Assembly (NCBI RefSeq): GCF_002575655.3
Contig: NC_053035.3
Span: 503,346,601 to 503,410,600, forward strand
Reading direction: 5' to 3'
Source of the DNA: Aegilops tauschii subsp. strangulata
Taxonomy: Eukaryota > Streptophyta > Magnoliopsida > Poales > Poaceae
DNA: 64,000 nt
A model generated the notes under the pieces. The model ran no database searches, had not been told where the DNA came from, and was given only the letters and a program-made list of their open reading frames with translations. The stretch's first letter is position 1. Every line of letters begins with the position of its first letter. Position numbers and translations under genes: made by a program. Below, one piece after another: positions 21,301 to 34,352 of the stretch.

Positions 21301-21816
21301 TCACCATCTCGCATATACAATGACCGTAATAAGCGTATTTTAAAGTTCATTGACCGTATCATGCTTTCGGTTCAAATATAGTGACCATGAGTGTATTTGT
21401 CTCCGTATTTTATTCCAAGGCACGAGTATGCTCTCCGGCAGTGCTCAGCCTCCGGTTCTTTTCAAACTTGCTCGACCGAAAAATCTGTTTGCGCTCGCCG
21501 TATAGCATCGTATTGAAGTCTGTTGACCAGTCAAATGGCTCTGTTGACCGGGTTCGAATCCTCTTCGCTCCGCTCGCAAGTGCTGTTTTTGTTTCTCTTA
21601 TGTAATTTCTTAACCCACTGACAGGCATGGCCCACTTCAATATTTGCCATACAGATTATTTGACCGGTCAACAGAGCCATTTGACTGGTCAACACATTTC
21701 AATACGATGCTATGCGGCGAGTGGGTGACCGTATAATCACCATTTCGCATATACAATGACCGTAATAAGCGTATTTTAAAGTTCAGTGGCCGTATCATGC
21801 TTTCGGTTCAAATATA

Positions 21817-22159
21817 GTGACCATGAGTGTATTTATCTCCGTATTTTATTCCAAGACACGAGTATGCTCTCCGGCAGTGCTCAGCCTCCGGATCTTTTCA
21901 AGCTTGCTCGACCGAAAAATCTGTTTGCGCTCGCCGTATAGCATCGTATTGAAATCTGTTGACCAGTCAAATGGCTCTGTTAACCGGGTTCGAATCCTCT
22001 TAGCTCCGCTCGCAAGCGCTGTTTTAGTTTCTCTTATGTAATTTCTTGACCCGCTGACAGGCATGGCCCACTTCAATAATCACCATTTCGCATATACAAT
22101 GACCGTAATAAGCGTATTTTAAAGTTCAGTGACCGTATCATGCTTTCGGTTCAAATATA
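21817..22159 (+). repeat. 343-bp deletion monomer, copy 1
   Basis: A 93-bp deletion joins CTTCAAT to AATCACC at about 22075, removing the second inverted arm and the start of the TIR. This copy also has GTTAACCGGG in place of GTTGACCGGG. Confidence 0.95.
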
Positions 22160-23032
22160 GTGACCATGAGTGTATTTATCTCCGTATTTTATTCCAAGAC
22201 ACGAGTATGCTCTCCGGCAGTGCTCAGCCTCCGGATCTTTTCAAGCTTGCTCGATGGAAAAATCTGTTTGCGTTCGCCGTATAGCATCGTATTGAAATCT
22301 GTTGACCAGTCAAATGGCTCTGTTGACCGGGTTCGAATCCTCTTCGCTCCGCTCGCAAGCGTTGTTTTTGTTTCTCTTATGTAATTTCTTGACCCACTGA
22401 CAGGCATGGCCCACTTCAATATTTGCCATACAGATTATTTGACCGGTCAACAGAGCCATTTGACTGGTCAACACATTTCAATACGATGCTATGCGGCGAG
22501 TGGGTGACCGTATAATCACCATTTCGCATATACAATGACCGTAATAAGCGTATTTTAAAGTTCAGTGACCGTATCATGCTTTCGGTTCAAATATAGTGAC
22601 CATGAGTGTATTTGTCTCCGTATTTTATACCAAGACACGAGTATGCTCTCCGGCAGTGCTCAGCCTCCGGATCTTTTCAAGCTTGCTCGACCGAAAAATC
22701 TGTTTGCGCTCCCCGTATAGCATCGTATTGAAATGTGTTGACCAGTCAAATGGCTCTGTTGACCGGGTTCGAATCCTCTTCGCTCCGCTCGCAAGCGCTG
22801 TTTTTGTTTTATCTTATGTAATTTCTTGACCCACTGACAGGCATGGCCCACTTCAATATTTGCCATACAGATTATTTGACCGGTCAACAGAGCCATTTGA
22901 CTGGTCAACACATTTCAATACGATGCTATGCGGCGAGTGGGTGACCGTATAATCACCATTTCGCATATACAATGACCGTAATAAGCGTATTTTAAAGTTC
23001 AGTGACCGTATCATGCTTTCGGTTCAAATATA

Positions 23033-23468
23033 GTGACCATGAGTGTATTTGTCTCCGTATTTTATTCCAAGGCACGAGTATGCTCTCCGGCAGTGCTCAG
23101 CCTCCGGATCTTTTCAAGCTTGCTCGACCGAAAAATCTGTTTGCGCTCGCCGTATAGCATCGTATTGAAGTCTGTTGACCAGTCAAATGGCTCTGTTGAC
23201 CGGGTTCGAATCCTCTTCGCTCCGCTCGCAAGCGCTGTTTTTGTTTCTCTTATGTAATTTCTTAACCCACTGATAGGCATGGCCCACTTCAATATTTGCC
23301 ATACAGATTATTTGACCGGTCAACAGAGCCATTTGACTGGTCAACACATTTCAATACGATGCTATGCGGCGAGTGGGTGACCGTATAATCACCATTTCGC
23401 ATATACAATGACCGTAATAAGCGTATTTTAAAGTTCAGTGGCCGTATCATGCTTTCGGTTCAAATATA
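23033..23468 (+). repeat. Representative 436-bp monomer
   Basis: A typical unit for reference. Its parts are: TIR end to 23055, target site 23056-23064 (CGTATTTTA), flank 23065-23147, arm 1 23148-23202, B-box-like GGTTCGAATCC 23203-23213, loop to 23316, arm 2 23317-23371, then the TIR with TGACCG sub-repeats to the next mark. Confidence 0.9.
23148..23371. repeat. Inverted 55-bp arms of a monomer (hairpin-capable)
   Basis: Arm 1 (23148-23202) and the reverse complement of arm 2 (23317-23371) agree at 52 of 55 positions here; most monomers differ at only two. The loop is 114 bp. The arms start CGCCGTATAGCATCG and contain TTGACCAGTCAA. They derive from the inner parts of the two Mutator-like TIRs. 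Confidence 0.9.
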
Positions 23469-23811
23469 GTGACCATGAGTGTATTTATCTCCGTATTTTA
23501 TTCCAAGACACGAGTATGCTCTCCGGCTGTGCTCAGCCTCCGGATCTTTTCAAGCTTGCTCGACCGAAAAATCTGTTTGCGCTCGCCGTATAGCATCGTA
23601 TTGAAATCTGTTGACTAGTCAAATGGCTCTGTTAACCGGGTTCGAATCCTCTTCGCTCCGCTCGCAAGCTCTGTTTTTGTTTCTCTTATGTAATTTCTTG
23701 ACCCGCTGACAGGCATGGCCCACTTCAATAATCACCATTTCGCATATACAATGACCGTAATAAGCGTATTTTAAAGTTCAGTGACTGTATCATGCTTTCG
23801 GTTCAAATATA
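23469..23811 (+). repeat. 343-bp deletion monomer, copy 2
   Basis: It has the same breakpoint as copy 1 (at about 23730) and also GTTAACCGGG, so the two are related by duplication and not by independent deletion. Confidence 0.95.
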
Positions 23812-26800
23812 GTGACCATGAGTATATTTATCTCCGTATTTTATTTCAAGACACGAGTATGCTCTCCGGCAGTGCTCTGCCTCCGGATCTTTTCAAGCTT
23901 GCTCGATGGAAAAATCTGTTTGCGCTCGCCGTATAGCATCGTATTGAAATCTGTTGACCAGTCAAATGGCTCTGTTGACTGGGTTCGAATCCTCTTCGCT
24001 CCGCTCGCAAGCGTTGTTTTTGTTTCTCTTATGTAATTTCTTGACCCACTGACAGGCATGGCCCACTTCAATATTTGCCATACAGATTATTTGACCGGTC
24101 AACAGAGCCATTTGACTGGTCAACACATTTCAATACGATGCTATGCGGCGAGTGGGTGACCGTATAATCACCATTTCGCACATACAATGACCGTAATAAG
24201 CGTATTTTAAAGTTCAGTGACCGTATCGTCCTTTCGGTTCAAATACAGTGACCATGAGTGTATTTATCTCCGTATTTTATTCCAAGACACAAGTATGCTC
24301 TCCGGCAGTGCTCAGCCTCCGGATCTTTTCAAGCTTGCTCGACCGAAAAATTTGTTTGCGCTCGCCGTATAGCTTCGTATTGAAATCTGTGACCACTCAA
24401 ATGGCTCTGTTGACCGGGTTCGAACTCTCTTCGCTCCGCTCGCAAGCGCTGTTTTTGTTTCTCTTATGTAATTTCTTGACCCACTGACAGGCATGGACCA
24501 CTTCAATATTTGCCATACAGATTATTTGACCGGTCAACAGAGCCATTTGACTGGTCAACACATTTGAATACGATGCTATGCGGCGAGTGGGTGACCGTAT
24601 AATCACCATTTCGCATATACAATGACCGTAATAAGCGTATTTTAAATTTCAGTGACCGTATCATGCTTTCGGTTCCAATATAGTGACCATGAGTGTATTT
24701 ATCTCAGTATTTTATTCCAAGACACGAGTATGCTGTCCAGCAGTGCTTAGCCTCCGGATCTTTTCAAGCTTGCTCGACGGAAAAATCTGTTTGCGCTCGC
24801 CGTATAGCATCGTATTGAAATCTGTTGACCAGTCAAATGGCTCTGTTGACCGGGTTCGAATCCTCTTCGCTCCGCTCGCAAGCGCTATTTTTGTTTCTCT
24901 TATGTAATTTCTTGACCCACTAACAGGCATGGCCCACTTCAATATTTGCCATACAGATTATTTGACCGGTCAACAGAGCATTTGATTGGTCAACACATTT
25001 CAATACGATGCTATGCGGCGAGTGGGTGACCGTATAATCACCATTTCGCATATACAATGACCGTAATAAGCGTATTTTAAAGTTCAATGACCATATCGTG
25101 CTTTCGGTTCCAATATAGTGACCATGAGTGTATTTATCTCAGTATTTTATTCCAAGACACGAGTATGCTATCCGGCAGTGCTTAGCCTCCGGATCTTTTC
25201 AAGCTTGCTCGACGAAAAAATCTGTTTGCGCTTGCAAACGCTGTTTGCGCTCGCCGTATAGCATCGTATTGAAATCTGTTGACCAGTCAAATGGCTCTGT
25301 TAACCGGGTTCGAATCCTCTTCGCTCCGCTCGCAAGCGTTGTTTTTCTTTCTGTTATGTAATTTCTTGACCAACTGACAGGCATGGCCCACTTCACTATT
25401 TGCCATACAGATTATTTGACCGGTCAACAGAGCCATTTGAATGGTCAACACATTTCAATACGATGCTATCCGGCGAGTGGGTGACCGTATAATCACCATT
25501 TCGCACATACAATGACCGTAATAAGCGTATTTTAAAGTTCAGTCACCGTATCGTGCTTTCGGTTCAAATACAGTGACCATGAGTGTATTTATCTCCGTAT
25601 TTTATTCCAAGACACGAGTATGGTCACCGGCAGTGCTCAGCCTCCGGATCTTTTCAAGCTTGCTCCACCGAAAAATCTGTTTACGCTCGCCGTATAGCAT
25701 CGTATTGAAATCTATTGACCAGGCGAACGGCTCTGTTGATCGGGTTCGAATCCTCTTCGCTCTGCTCGCAAGCGGTGTTTTTGTTTCTCTTATGTAATTT
25801 CTTGACCCACTGACAGGCATGGCCCACTTCAATATTTGCCATACAGATTATTTGACCGGTCAACAGAGCCATTTGACTGGTCAACACATTTCAATACGAT
25901 GCTATGTGGCGAGTGGATGACCGTATAATCACCATTTCGCATATACAATGACCGTAATAAGTGTATTTTAAAGTTCAGTGACCGTATCATACTTTCGGTT
26001 CAAATATAGTGACCATGAGTGTATTTATCTGCGTATTTTATTCCAAGACACGAGTATGCTCTCCGGCAGTGCTCAGCCTCCGGATCTTTTCAAGCTTGCT
26101 CGACCGAAAAATCTGTTTGCGCTCGCCGTATAGCATCGTATTGAAATCTGTTGACCAGTCAAATGGCTCTGTTGACCGGGTTCGAATCCTCTTCGCTCCG
26201 CTCGCAAGCGCTGTTTTTGTTTCTCTTATGTAATTTCTTGACCCACTGACAGGCATGGCCCACTTCAATATTTGCCATACAGATTATTTGACCGGTCAAC
26301 AGAGTCATTTGATTGGTCAACACATTTCAATACGATGCTATGCGGCGAGTGGGTGACCGTATAATCTCCATTTCGCATATACAATGGCCGTAATAAGCGT
26401 ATTTCAAAGTTCAGTAACCGTATCGTGCTTTCGGTTCCAATATAGTGACCATGAGTGTATTTATCTCAGTATTTTATTCCAAGACACGAGTATGCTGTCC
26501 GGCAGTGCTTAGCCTCCGGATCTTTTCAAGCTTGCTCGACGGAAAAATTTGTTTGCGCTTGCAAGCGCTGTTTGCGCTCGCCGTGTAGCATCGTATTCAA
26601 ATGGCTCTGTTGACCAGTCAAATGGCTCTGTTGACCGGGTTCGAATCCTCTTCGCTCCGCTCGCAAGCGTTGTTTTTGTTTCTCTTATGTAATTTCTTGA
26701 CCCACTGACAGGCATGGCCCACTTCAATATTTGCCATACTGATTATTTGACCGGTCAACAGAGCCATTTGACTGGTCAACACATTTCAATACGATGCTAT

Positions 26801-29800
26801 GCGGCGAGTGGGTAACCGTATAATCACCATTTCGCATATACAATGACCGTAATAAGCGTATTTTAAAGTTCAGTGGCCGTATCATGCTTTCGGTTCAAAT
26901 ATAGTGACCATGAGTGTATTTATCTCCGTATTTTATTCCAAGACACGAGTATGCTCTCCGGCAGTGCTCAGCCTCCGGATCTTTTCAAGCTTGCTCGACC
27001 GAAAAATCTGTTTGCGCTCCCCGTATAGCATCGTATTGAAATCTGTTGACCAGTCAAATGGCTCTGTTGACCGGGTTCGAATCCTCTTCGCTCCGCTCGC
27101 AAACGCTGTTTTTGTTTCTCTTATGTAATTTCTTGACCCACTGACAGGCATGGCCCACTTTAATATTTGCCGTACAGATTATTTGACTGGTCAACAGAGC
27201 CATTTGACTGGTCAACACATTTCAATACGATGCTATGCGGCGAGTGGGTGACCGTATAATCACCACTTCGCATATACAATGACCGTAATAAGCGTATTTT
27301 AAAGTTCAGTGACCGTATCATGCTTTCGGTTCAAATATAGTGACCATGAGTGTATTTGTCTCCGTATTTTATTCCAAGACACGAGTATGCTCTCCGGCAG
27401 TGCTCAGCCTCCGGATCTTTTTAAGTTTGCTCGACCGAAAAATCTGTTTGCGCTCCCCGTATAGCATCGTAATGAAATCTGTTGACCAGTCAAATGGCTC
27501 TGTTGACCGGGTTCGAATCCTCTTCGCTCCGCTCGCAAGCGCTGTTTTTGTTTCTCTTATGTAATTTCTTGACCCACTGACAGGCATGGCCCACTTCAAT
27601 ATTTGCCATACAGATTATTTGACCGGTCAACAGAGCCATTTGACTGGTCAACACATTTCAATACGATGCTATGCGGCGAGTGGGTGACCGTATAATCACC
27701 ATTGTGCATATACAATGACCGTAATAAGCGTATTTTAAAGTTCAGTGACCGTATCATGCTTTCCGTTCAAATATAGTGACCATGAGTGTATTTGTCTCCG
27801 TATTTTATTCCAAGGCACGAGTATGCTCTCCGGCAGTGCTCAGCCTCCGGATCTTTTCAATCTTGCTCGACCGAAAAATCTGTTTGCGCTCGCCGTATAG
27901 CATCGTATTGAAATCTGTTGACCAGTCAAATGGCTCTGTTGACCGGGTTCGAATCCTCTTCGCTCCGCTCGCAAGCACTGTTTTTGTTTCTCTTATGTAA
28001 TTTCTTGACCCACTGACAGGCATGGCCAACTTCAATATTTTCCATACAGATTATTTGACCGGTCAACAGAGCCATTTGAATGGTCAACACATTTCAATAC
28101 GATGCTATGCGGCGAGTGGGTGACCGTATAATCACCATTTCGCACATACAATGACCGTAATAAGCGTATTTTAAAGTTCAGTCACCGTATCGTGCTTTCG
28201 GTTCAAATACAATGACCATGAGTGTATTTGTCTCCGTATTTTATTCCAAGACACCAGTATGCTCTCCGGCAGTGCTCAGCCTCCGGATCTTTTCAAGCTT
28301 GCTCGACCGAAAAATCTGTTTGCGCTCGCCGTATAGCATCGTATTGAAGTCTGTTGACCAGTCAAACGGCTTTGTTGACCGGGTTCGAATCCTCTTCGCT
28401 CCGCTCGCAAGCGATGTTTTTGTTTCTCTTATGTAATTTCTTGACCCACTGACAGGCATGGCCCACTTTAATATTTGCCATACAGATTATTTGACCGGTC
28501 AACAGAGCCATTTGACTGGTCAACACATTTCAATACGATGCTATGCGGCGAGTGGGTGACCGTATAATCACCATTTCGCATATACAATGACCGTAATAAG
28601 CGTATTTTAAAGTTCAGTGGCCGTATCATGCTTTCGGTTCAAATATAGTGACCATGAGAGTATTTATCTTCGTATTTTATTCCAAGACACGAGTATGCTC
28701 TCCGGCAGTGCTCAGCCTCCGGATCTTTTCCAGCTTGCTCGACCGAAAAATCTGTTTGCGCTCGCCGTATAGCATCGTATTGAAATCTGTTGACCAGTCA
28801 AATGGCTCTGTTAACCGGGTTCGAATCCTCTTCGCTCCGCTCGCAAGCGCTGTTTTTGTTTCTCTTATGTAATTTCTTGACCCACTGACAGGTATGGCCC
28901 ACTTCAATATTTGCCATACAGATTATTTGACCGGTCAACAGAGCCATTTGACTGGTCAACACATTTCAATACGATGCTATGCGGCGAGTGGGTGACCGTA
29001 TAATAACCATTTCGGATATACAATGGCCGTAATAAGCGTATTTTAAAGTTCAGTGACCGCATCGTGCTTTCGGTTCCAATATAGTGACCATGAGTGTATT
29101 TATCTCAGTATTTTATTCCAAGACACGAGTATGCTGTCCGGCAGTGCTTAGCCTCCGGATCTTTTCAAGCTTGCTCGACGGAAAAATCTGTTTGCGCTTG
29201 CAAGCGATTTTGCGCTCGCCGTATAGCATCGTCTTGAAATCTGTTGACCAGTCAAATGGCTCTGCTGACCGGGTTCGAATCCTCTTCGCTCCGCTCGCAA
29301 GCGTTGTTTTTGTTTCTCTTATGTAATTTCTTGACCCACTGACAGGCATGGCCCACTTCAATATTTGCCATACTGATTATTTGACCGGTCAACAGAGCCA
29401 TTTGACTGGTCAACACATTTCAATACGATGCTATGCGGCGAGTGGGTGACCGTATAATCACCATTTCGCATATACAATGACCGTAATAAGCGTATTTTAA
29501 AGTTCAGTGGCCGTATCATGTTTTCGGTTCAAATATAGTGACCATGAGTGTATTTATCTCCGTATTTTATTCCAAGACACGAGTATGCTGTCCGGCAGTG
29601 CTCAGCCTCCGGATCTTTTCAAGCTTGCTCGACCGAAAAATCTGTTTGCGCTCGCCGTATAGCATCGTATTGAAATCTGTTGACCAGTCAAATGGCTCTG
29701 TTGACCGGGTTCGAATCCTCTTCGCTCCGCTCGCAAACGCTGTTTTTGTTTCTCTTATGTAATTTCTTGACCCACTGACAGGCATGGCCCACTTTAATAT

Positions 29801-31736
29801 TTGCCGTACAGATTATTTGACTGGTCAACAGAGCCATTTGACTGGTCAACACATTTCGATACGATGCTATGCGGCGAGTGGGTGACCGTATAATCACCAT
29901 TTCGCATATACAATGACCGTAATAAGCGTATTTTAAAGTTCAGTGACCGTATCATGCTTTCGGTTCAAATATAGTGACCATGAGTGTATTTGTCTCCGTA
30001 TTTTATTCCAAGACACGAGTATGCTCTCCGGCAGTGCTCAGCCTCCGGATCTTTTCAATCTTGCTCGACCGAAAAATCTGTTTGCGCTCGCCGTATAGCA
30101 TCGTATTGAAATCTGTTGACCAGTCAAATGGCTCTCTTGACCGGGTTCGAATCCTCTTTGCTCCGCTCGCAACCGCTGTTTTTGTTTCTCTTATGTAATT
30201 TCTTGACCCACTGAAAGGCATGGCCCACTTCAATATTTGCCATACAGATTATTTGACCGGTCAACAGAGCCATTTGATTGGTCAACACATTTCAATACGA
30301 TGCAATGCGGTGAGTGGGTGACCGTATAATCACCATTTCGCATATACAATGGCCGTTATAAGCGTATTTTAAAGTTCAATGACCGTATCGTGCTTTCGGT
30401 TCCAATATAGTGACCATGAGTGTATTTATCTCAGTATTTTATTCCAAGACACGAGTATGCTATCCGGCAGTGCTTAGCCTCCGGATCTTTTCAAGCTTGC
30501 TCGACGAAAAAATCTGTTTGCGCTCGCAAGCGCTGTTTGCGCTCGCCGTATAGCATCGTATTGAAATATGTTGACCAGTCAAATGGCTCTGTTAACCGGG
30601 TTCGAATCCTCTTCGCTCCGCTCGCAAGCGTTGTTTTTCTTTCTGTTATGTAATTTCTTGACCCACTAACAGGCATGGCCCACTTCAATATTTGCCATAC
30701 AGATTATTTGACCGGTCAATAGAGCCATTTTACTGGTCAACACATTTCAATACGGTGCTATCCGGCGAGTGGGTGACCGTATAATCACCATTTCGCACAT
30801 ACAATGACCGTAATAAGCGTATTTTAAAGTTCAGTCACCGTATCGTGCTTTCTGTTCAAATACAGTGACCATGAGTGTATTTATCTCCGTATTTTATTCC
30901 AAGACACGAGTATGCTCACCGGCAGTACTCAGCCTCCGGATCTTTTCAAGCTTGCTCGACCGAAAAATCTGTTTGCGCTCGCCCTATAGCATCGTATTGA
31001 AATCTATTGACCAGTCAAATGGCTCTGTTGATCGGGTTCGAATCCTCTTCGCTCCGCACGCAAGCGCTGTTTTTGTTTCTGTTATGTAATTTCTTGACCC
31101 ACTGGCAGGCATGGCCCACTTCAATATTTGCCATACTGATTATTTGACCGGTCAACAGAGCCATTTGACTGGTCAACACATTTCAATACGATGCTATGCG
31201 GCGAGTGGGTGACCGTATAATCACCATTTCGCATATACAATGACCGTAATAAGCGTATTTTAAAGTTCAGTGACCGTATCATGCTTTCGGTTCAAATATA
31301 GTGACCATGAGTGTATTTATCTCCGTATTTTATTCCAAAACACGAGTATGCTCTCCGGCAGTGCTCAGCCTCCGGATCTTTTCAAGTTTGCTCGACCGAA
31401 AAATCTGTTTGCGCTCGCCGTATAGCATCGTATTGAAATCTGTTGACCAGTCAAATGGCTCTGTTGACCGGGTTCGAATCCTCTTCGCTCCGCTCGCAAG
31501 CGCTGTTTTTGTTTCTCTTATGTAATTTCTTGACCCACTGACAGGCATGGCCCACTTCAATATTTGCCATACAGATTATTTGACCGGTCAATAGAGTCAT
31601 TTGATTGGTCAACACATTTCAATACGATGCTATGCGGCGAGTGGGTGACCGTATAATCTCCATTTCGCATATACAATGGCCGTAATAAGCGTATTTTAAA
31701 GTTCAGTGACCGTATCATGCTTTCGGTTCCAATATA

Positions 31737-34352
31737 GTGACCATGAGTGTATTTATCTCGGTATTTTATTCTAAGACACGAGTATGCTGTCCGGCAGTGC
31801 TTAGCCTCCGGATCTTTTCAAGCTTGCTCGACCGAAAAATCTGTTTGCGCTCGCCGTGTAGCATCGTATTCAAATCTGTTGACCACTCAAATGGCTCTGT
31901 TGACCGGGTTCGAATCCTCTTCGCTCCGCTCGCAAGCGTTGTTTTTGTTTCTCTTATGTAATTTCTTGACCCACTGACAGGCATGGCCCACTTCAATATT
32001 TGCCATACATATTATTTGACCGGTCAACAGAGCCATTTGACTGGTCAACACATTTCAATACGATGCTATGCGGCGAGTGGGTGACCGTATAATCACCATT
32101 TCGCATATACAATGACGGTAATAAGCGTATCTTAAAGTTCAGTGGCCGTATCATGCTTTCGGTTCAAATATAGTGACCATGAGTGTATTTATCTCCGTAT
32201 TTTATTCCAAGAAACGAGTATGCTCTCCGGCAGTGCTCAGCCTCAGGATCTTTTCAAGCTTGCTCGACCGAAAAATCTGTTTGCGCTCGCCGTATAGCAT
32301 CGTATTGAAATCTGTTGACCAGTCAAATGGCTCTGTTGACCGGGTTCGAATCCTCTTCGCTCCGCTCGCAAACGCTGTTTTTGTTTCTCTTATGTAATTT
32401 CTTGACCCACTGACAGGCATGGCCCACTTTAATATTTGCCGTACAGATTATTTGACTGGTCAACAGAGCCATTTGACTGGTCAACACATTTCAATACGAT
32501 GCTATGCGGCGAGTGGGTGACCGTATAATCACCATTTCGCATATACAATGACCGTAATAAGCGTATTTTAAAGTTCAGTGACCGTATCATGCTTTCGGTT
32601 CAAATATAGTGACCATGAGTGTATTTGTCTCCGTATTTTATTCCAAAACACGAGTATGCTCTCCGGCAGTGCTCAGCCTCCGGATCTTTTCAAGCTTGCT
32701 CGACCGAAAAATCTGTTTGCGCTCCCCGTATAGCATCGTATTGAAATCTGTTGACCAGTCAAATGGCTCTGTTGACCGGGTTCGAATCCTCTTCGCTCCG
32801 CTCGCAAGCGCTGTTTTTGTTTCTCTTATGTAATTTCTTGACCCACTGACAGGCATGGCCCACTTCAATATTTGCCATACAGATTATTTGACCAGTCAAC
32901 AGAGTCATTTGATTGGTCAACACATTTCAATACGATGCTATGCGGCGAGTGGGTGACCGTATAATCTCCATTTCGCATATACAATGGCCGTAATAAGCGT
33001 ATTTTAAAGTTCAGTGACCGTATCATGCTTTCGGTTCCAATATAGTGACCATGAGTGTATTTATCTCGGTATTTTATTCTAAGACACGAGTATGCTGTCC
33101 GGCAGTGCTTAGCCTCCGGATCTTTTCAAGCTTGCTCGACCGAAAAATCTGTTTGCGCTCGCCGTGTAGCATCGTATTCAAATCTGTTGACCACTCAAAT
33201 GGCTCTGTTGACCGGGTTCGAATCCTTTTCGCTCCGCTCGCAAGCGTTGTTTTTGTTTCTCTTATGTAATTTCTTGACCCACTGACAGGCATGGCCCACT
33301 TCAATATTTGCCATACAGATTATTTGACCGGTCAACAGAGCCATTTGACTGGTCAACACATTTCAATACGATGCTATGCGGCGAGTGGGTGACCGTATAA
33401 TCACCATTTCGCATATACAATGACGGTAATAAGCGTATCTTAAAGTTCAGTGGCCGTATCATGCTTTCGGTTCAAATATAGTGACCATGAGTGTATTTAT
33501 CTCCGTATTTTATTCCAAGAAACGAGTATGCTCTCCGGCAGTGCTCAGCCTCAGGATCTTTTCAAGCTTGCTCGACCGAAAAATCTGTTTGCGCTCGCCG
33601 TATAGCATCGTATTGAAATCTGTTGACCAGTCAAATGGCTCTGTTGACCGGGTTCGAATCCTCTTCGCTCCGCTCGCAAACGCTGTTTTTGTTTCTCTTA
33701 TGTAATTTCTTGACCCACTGACAGGCATGGCCCACTTTAATATTTGCCGTACAGATTATTTGACTGGTCAACAGAGCCATTTGACTGGTCAACACATTTC
33801 AATACGATGCTATGCGGCGAGTGGGTGACCGTATAATCACCATTTCGCATATACAATGACCGTAATAAGCGTATTTTAAAGTTCAGTGACCGTATCATGC
33901 TTTCGGTTCAAATATAGTGACCATGAGTGTATTTGTCTCCGTATTTTATTCCAAAACACGAGTATGCTCTCCGGCAGTGCTCAGCCTCCGGATCTTTTCA
34001 AGCTTGCTCGACCGAAAAATCTGTTTGCGCTCCCCGTATAGCATCGTATTGAAATCTGTTGACCAGTCAAATGGCTCTGTTGACCGGGTTCGAATCCTCT
34101 TCGCTCCGCTCGCAAGCGCTGTTTTTGTTTCTCTTATGTAATTTCTTGACCCACTGACAGGCATGGCCCACTTCAATATTTGCCATACAGATTATTTGAC
34201 CAGTCAACAGAGTCATTTGATTGGTCAACACATTTCAATACGATGCTATGCGGCGAGTGGGTGACCGTATAATCTCCATTTCGCATATACAATGGCCGTA
34301 ATAAGCGTATTTTAAAGTTCAGTGACCGTATCATGCTTTCGGTTCCAATATA
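31737..34352 (+). repeat. 3-monomer higher-order repeat, 1,308 bp, two copies
   Basis: Monomers at 31737, 32173 and 32609 recur in the same order at 33045, 33481 and 33917 with matching private variants: CTCGGTATTTTATTCTAAG in the first, AAGAAACGAG in the second, CCAAAACACG in the third. A looser third copy continues at 34353, 34808 and 35244, where the first monomer is the 455-bp form. Confidence 0.9.
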
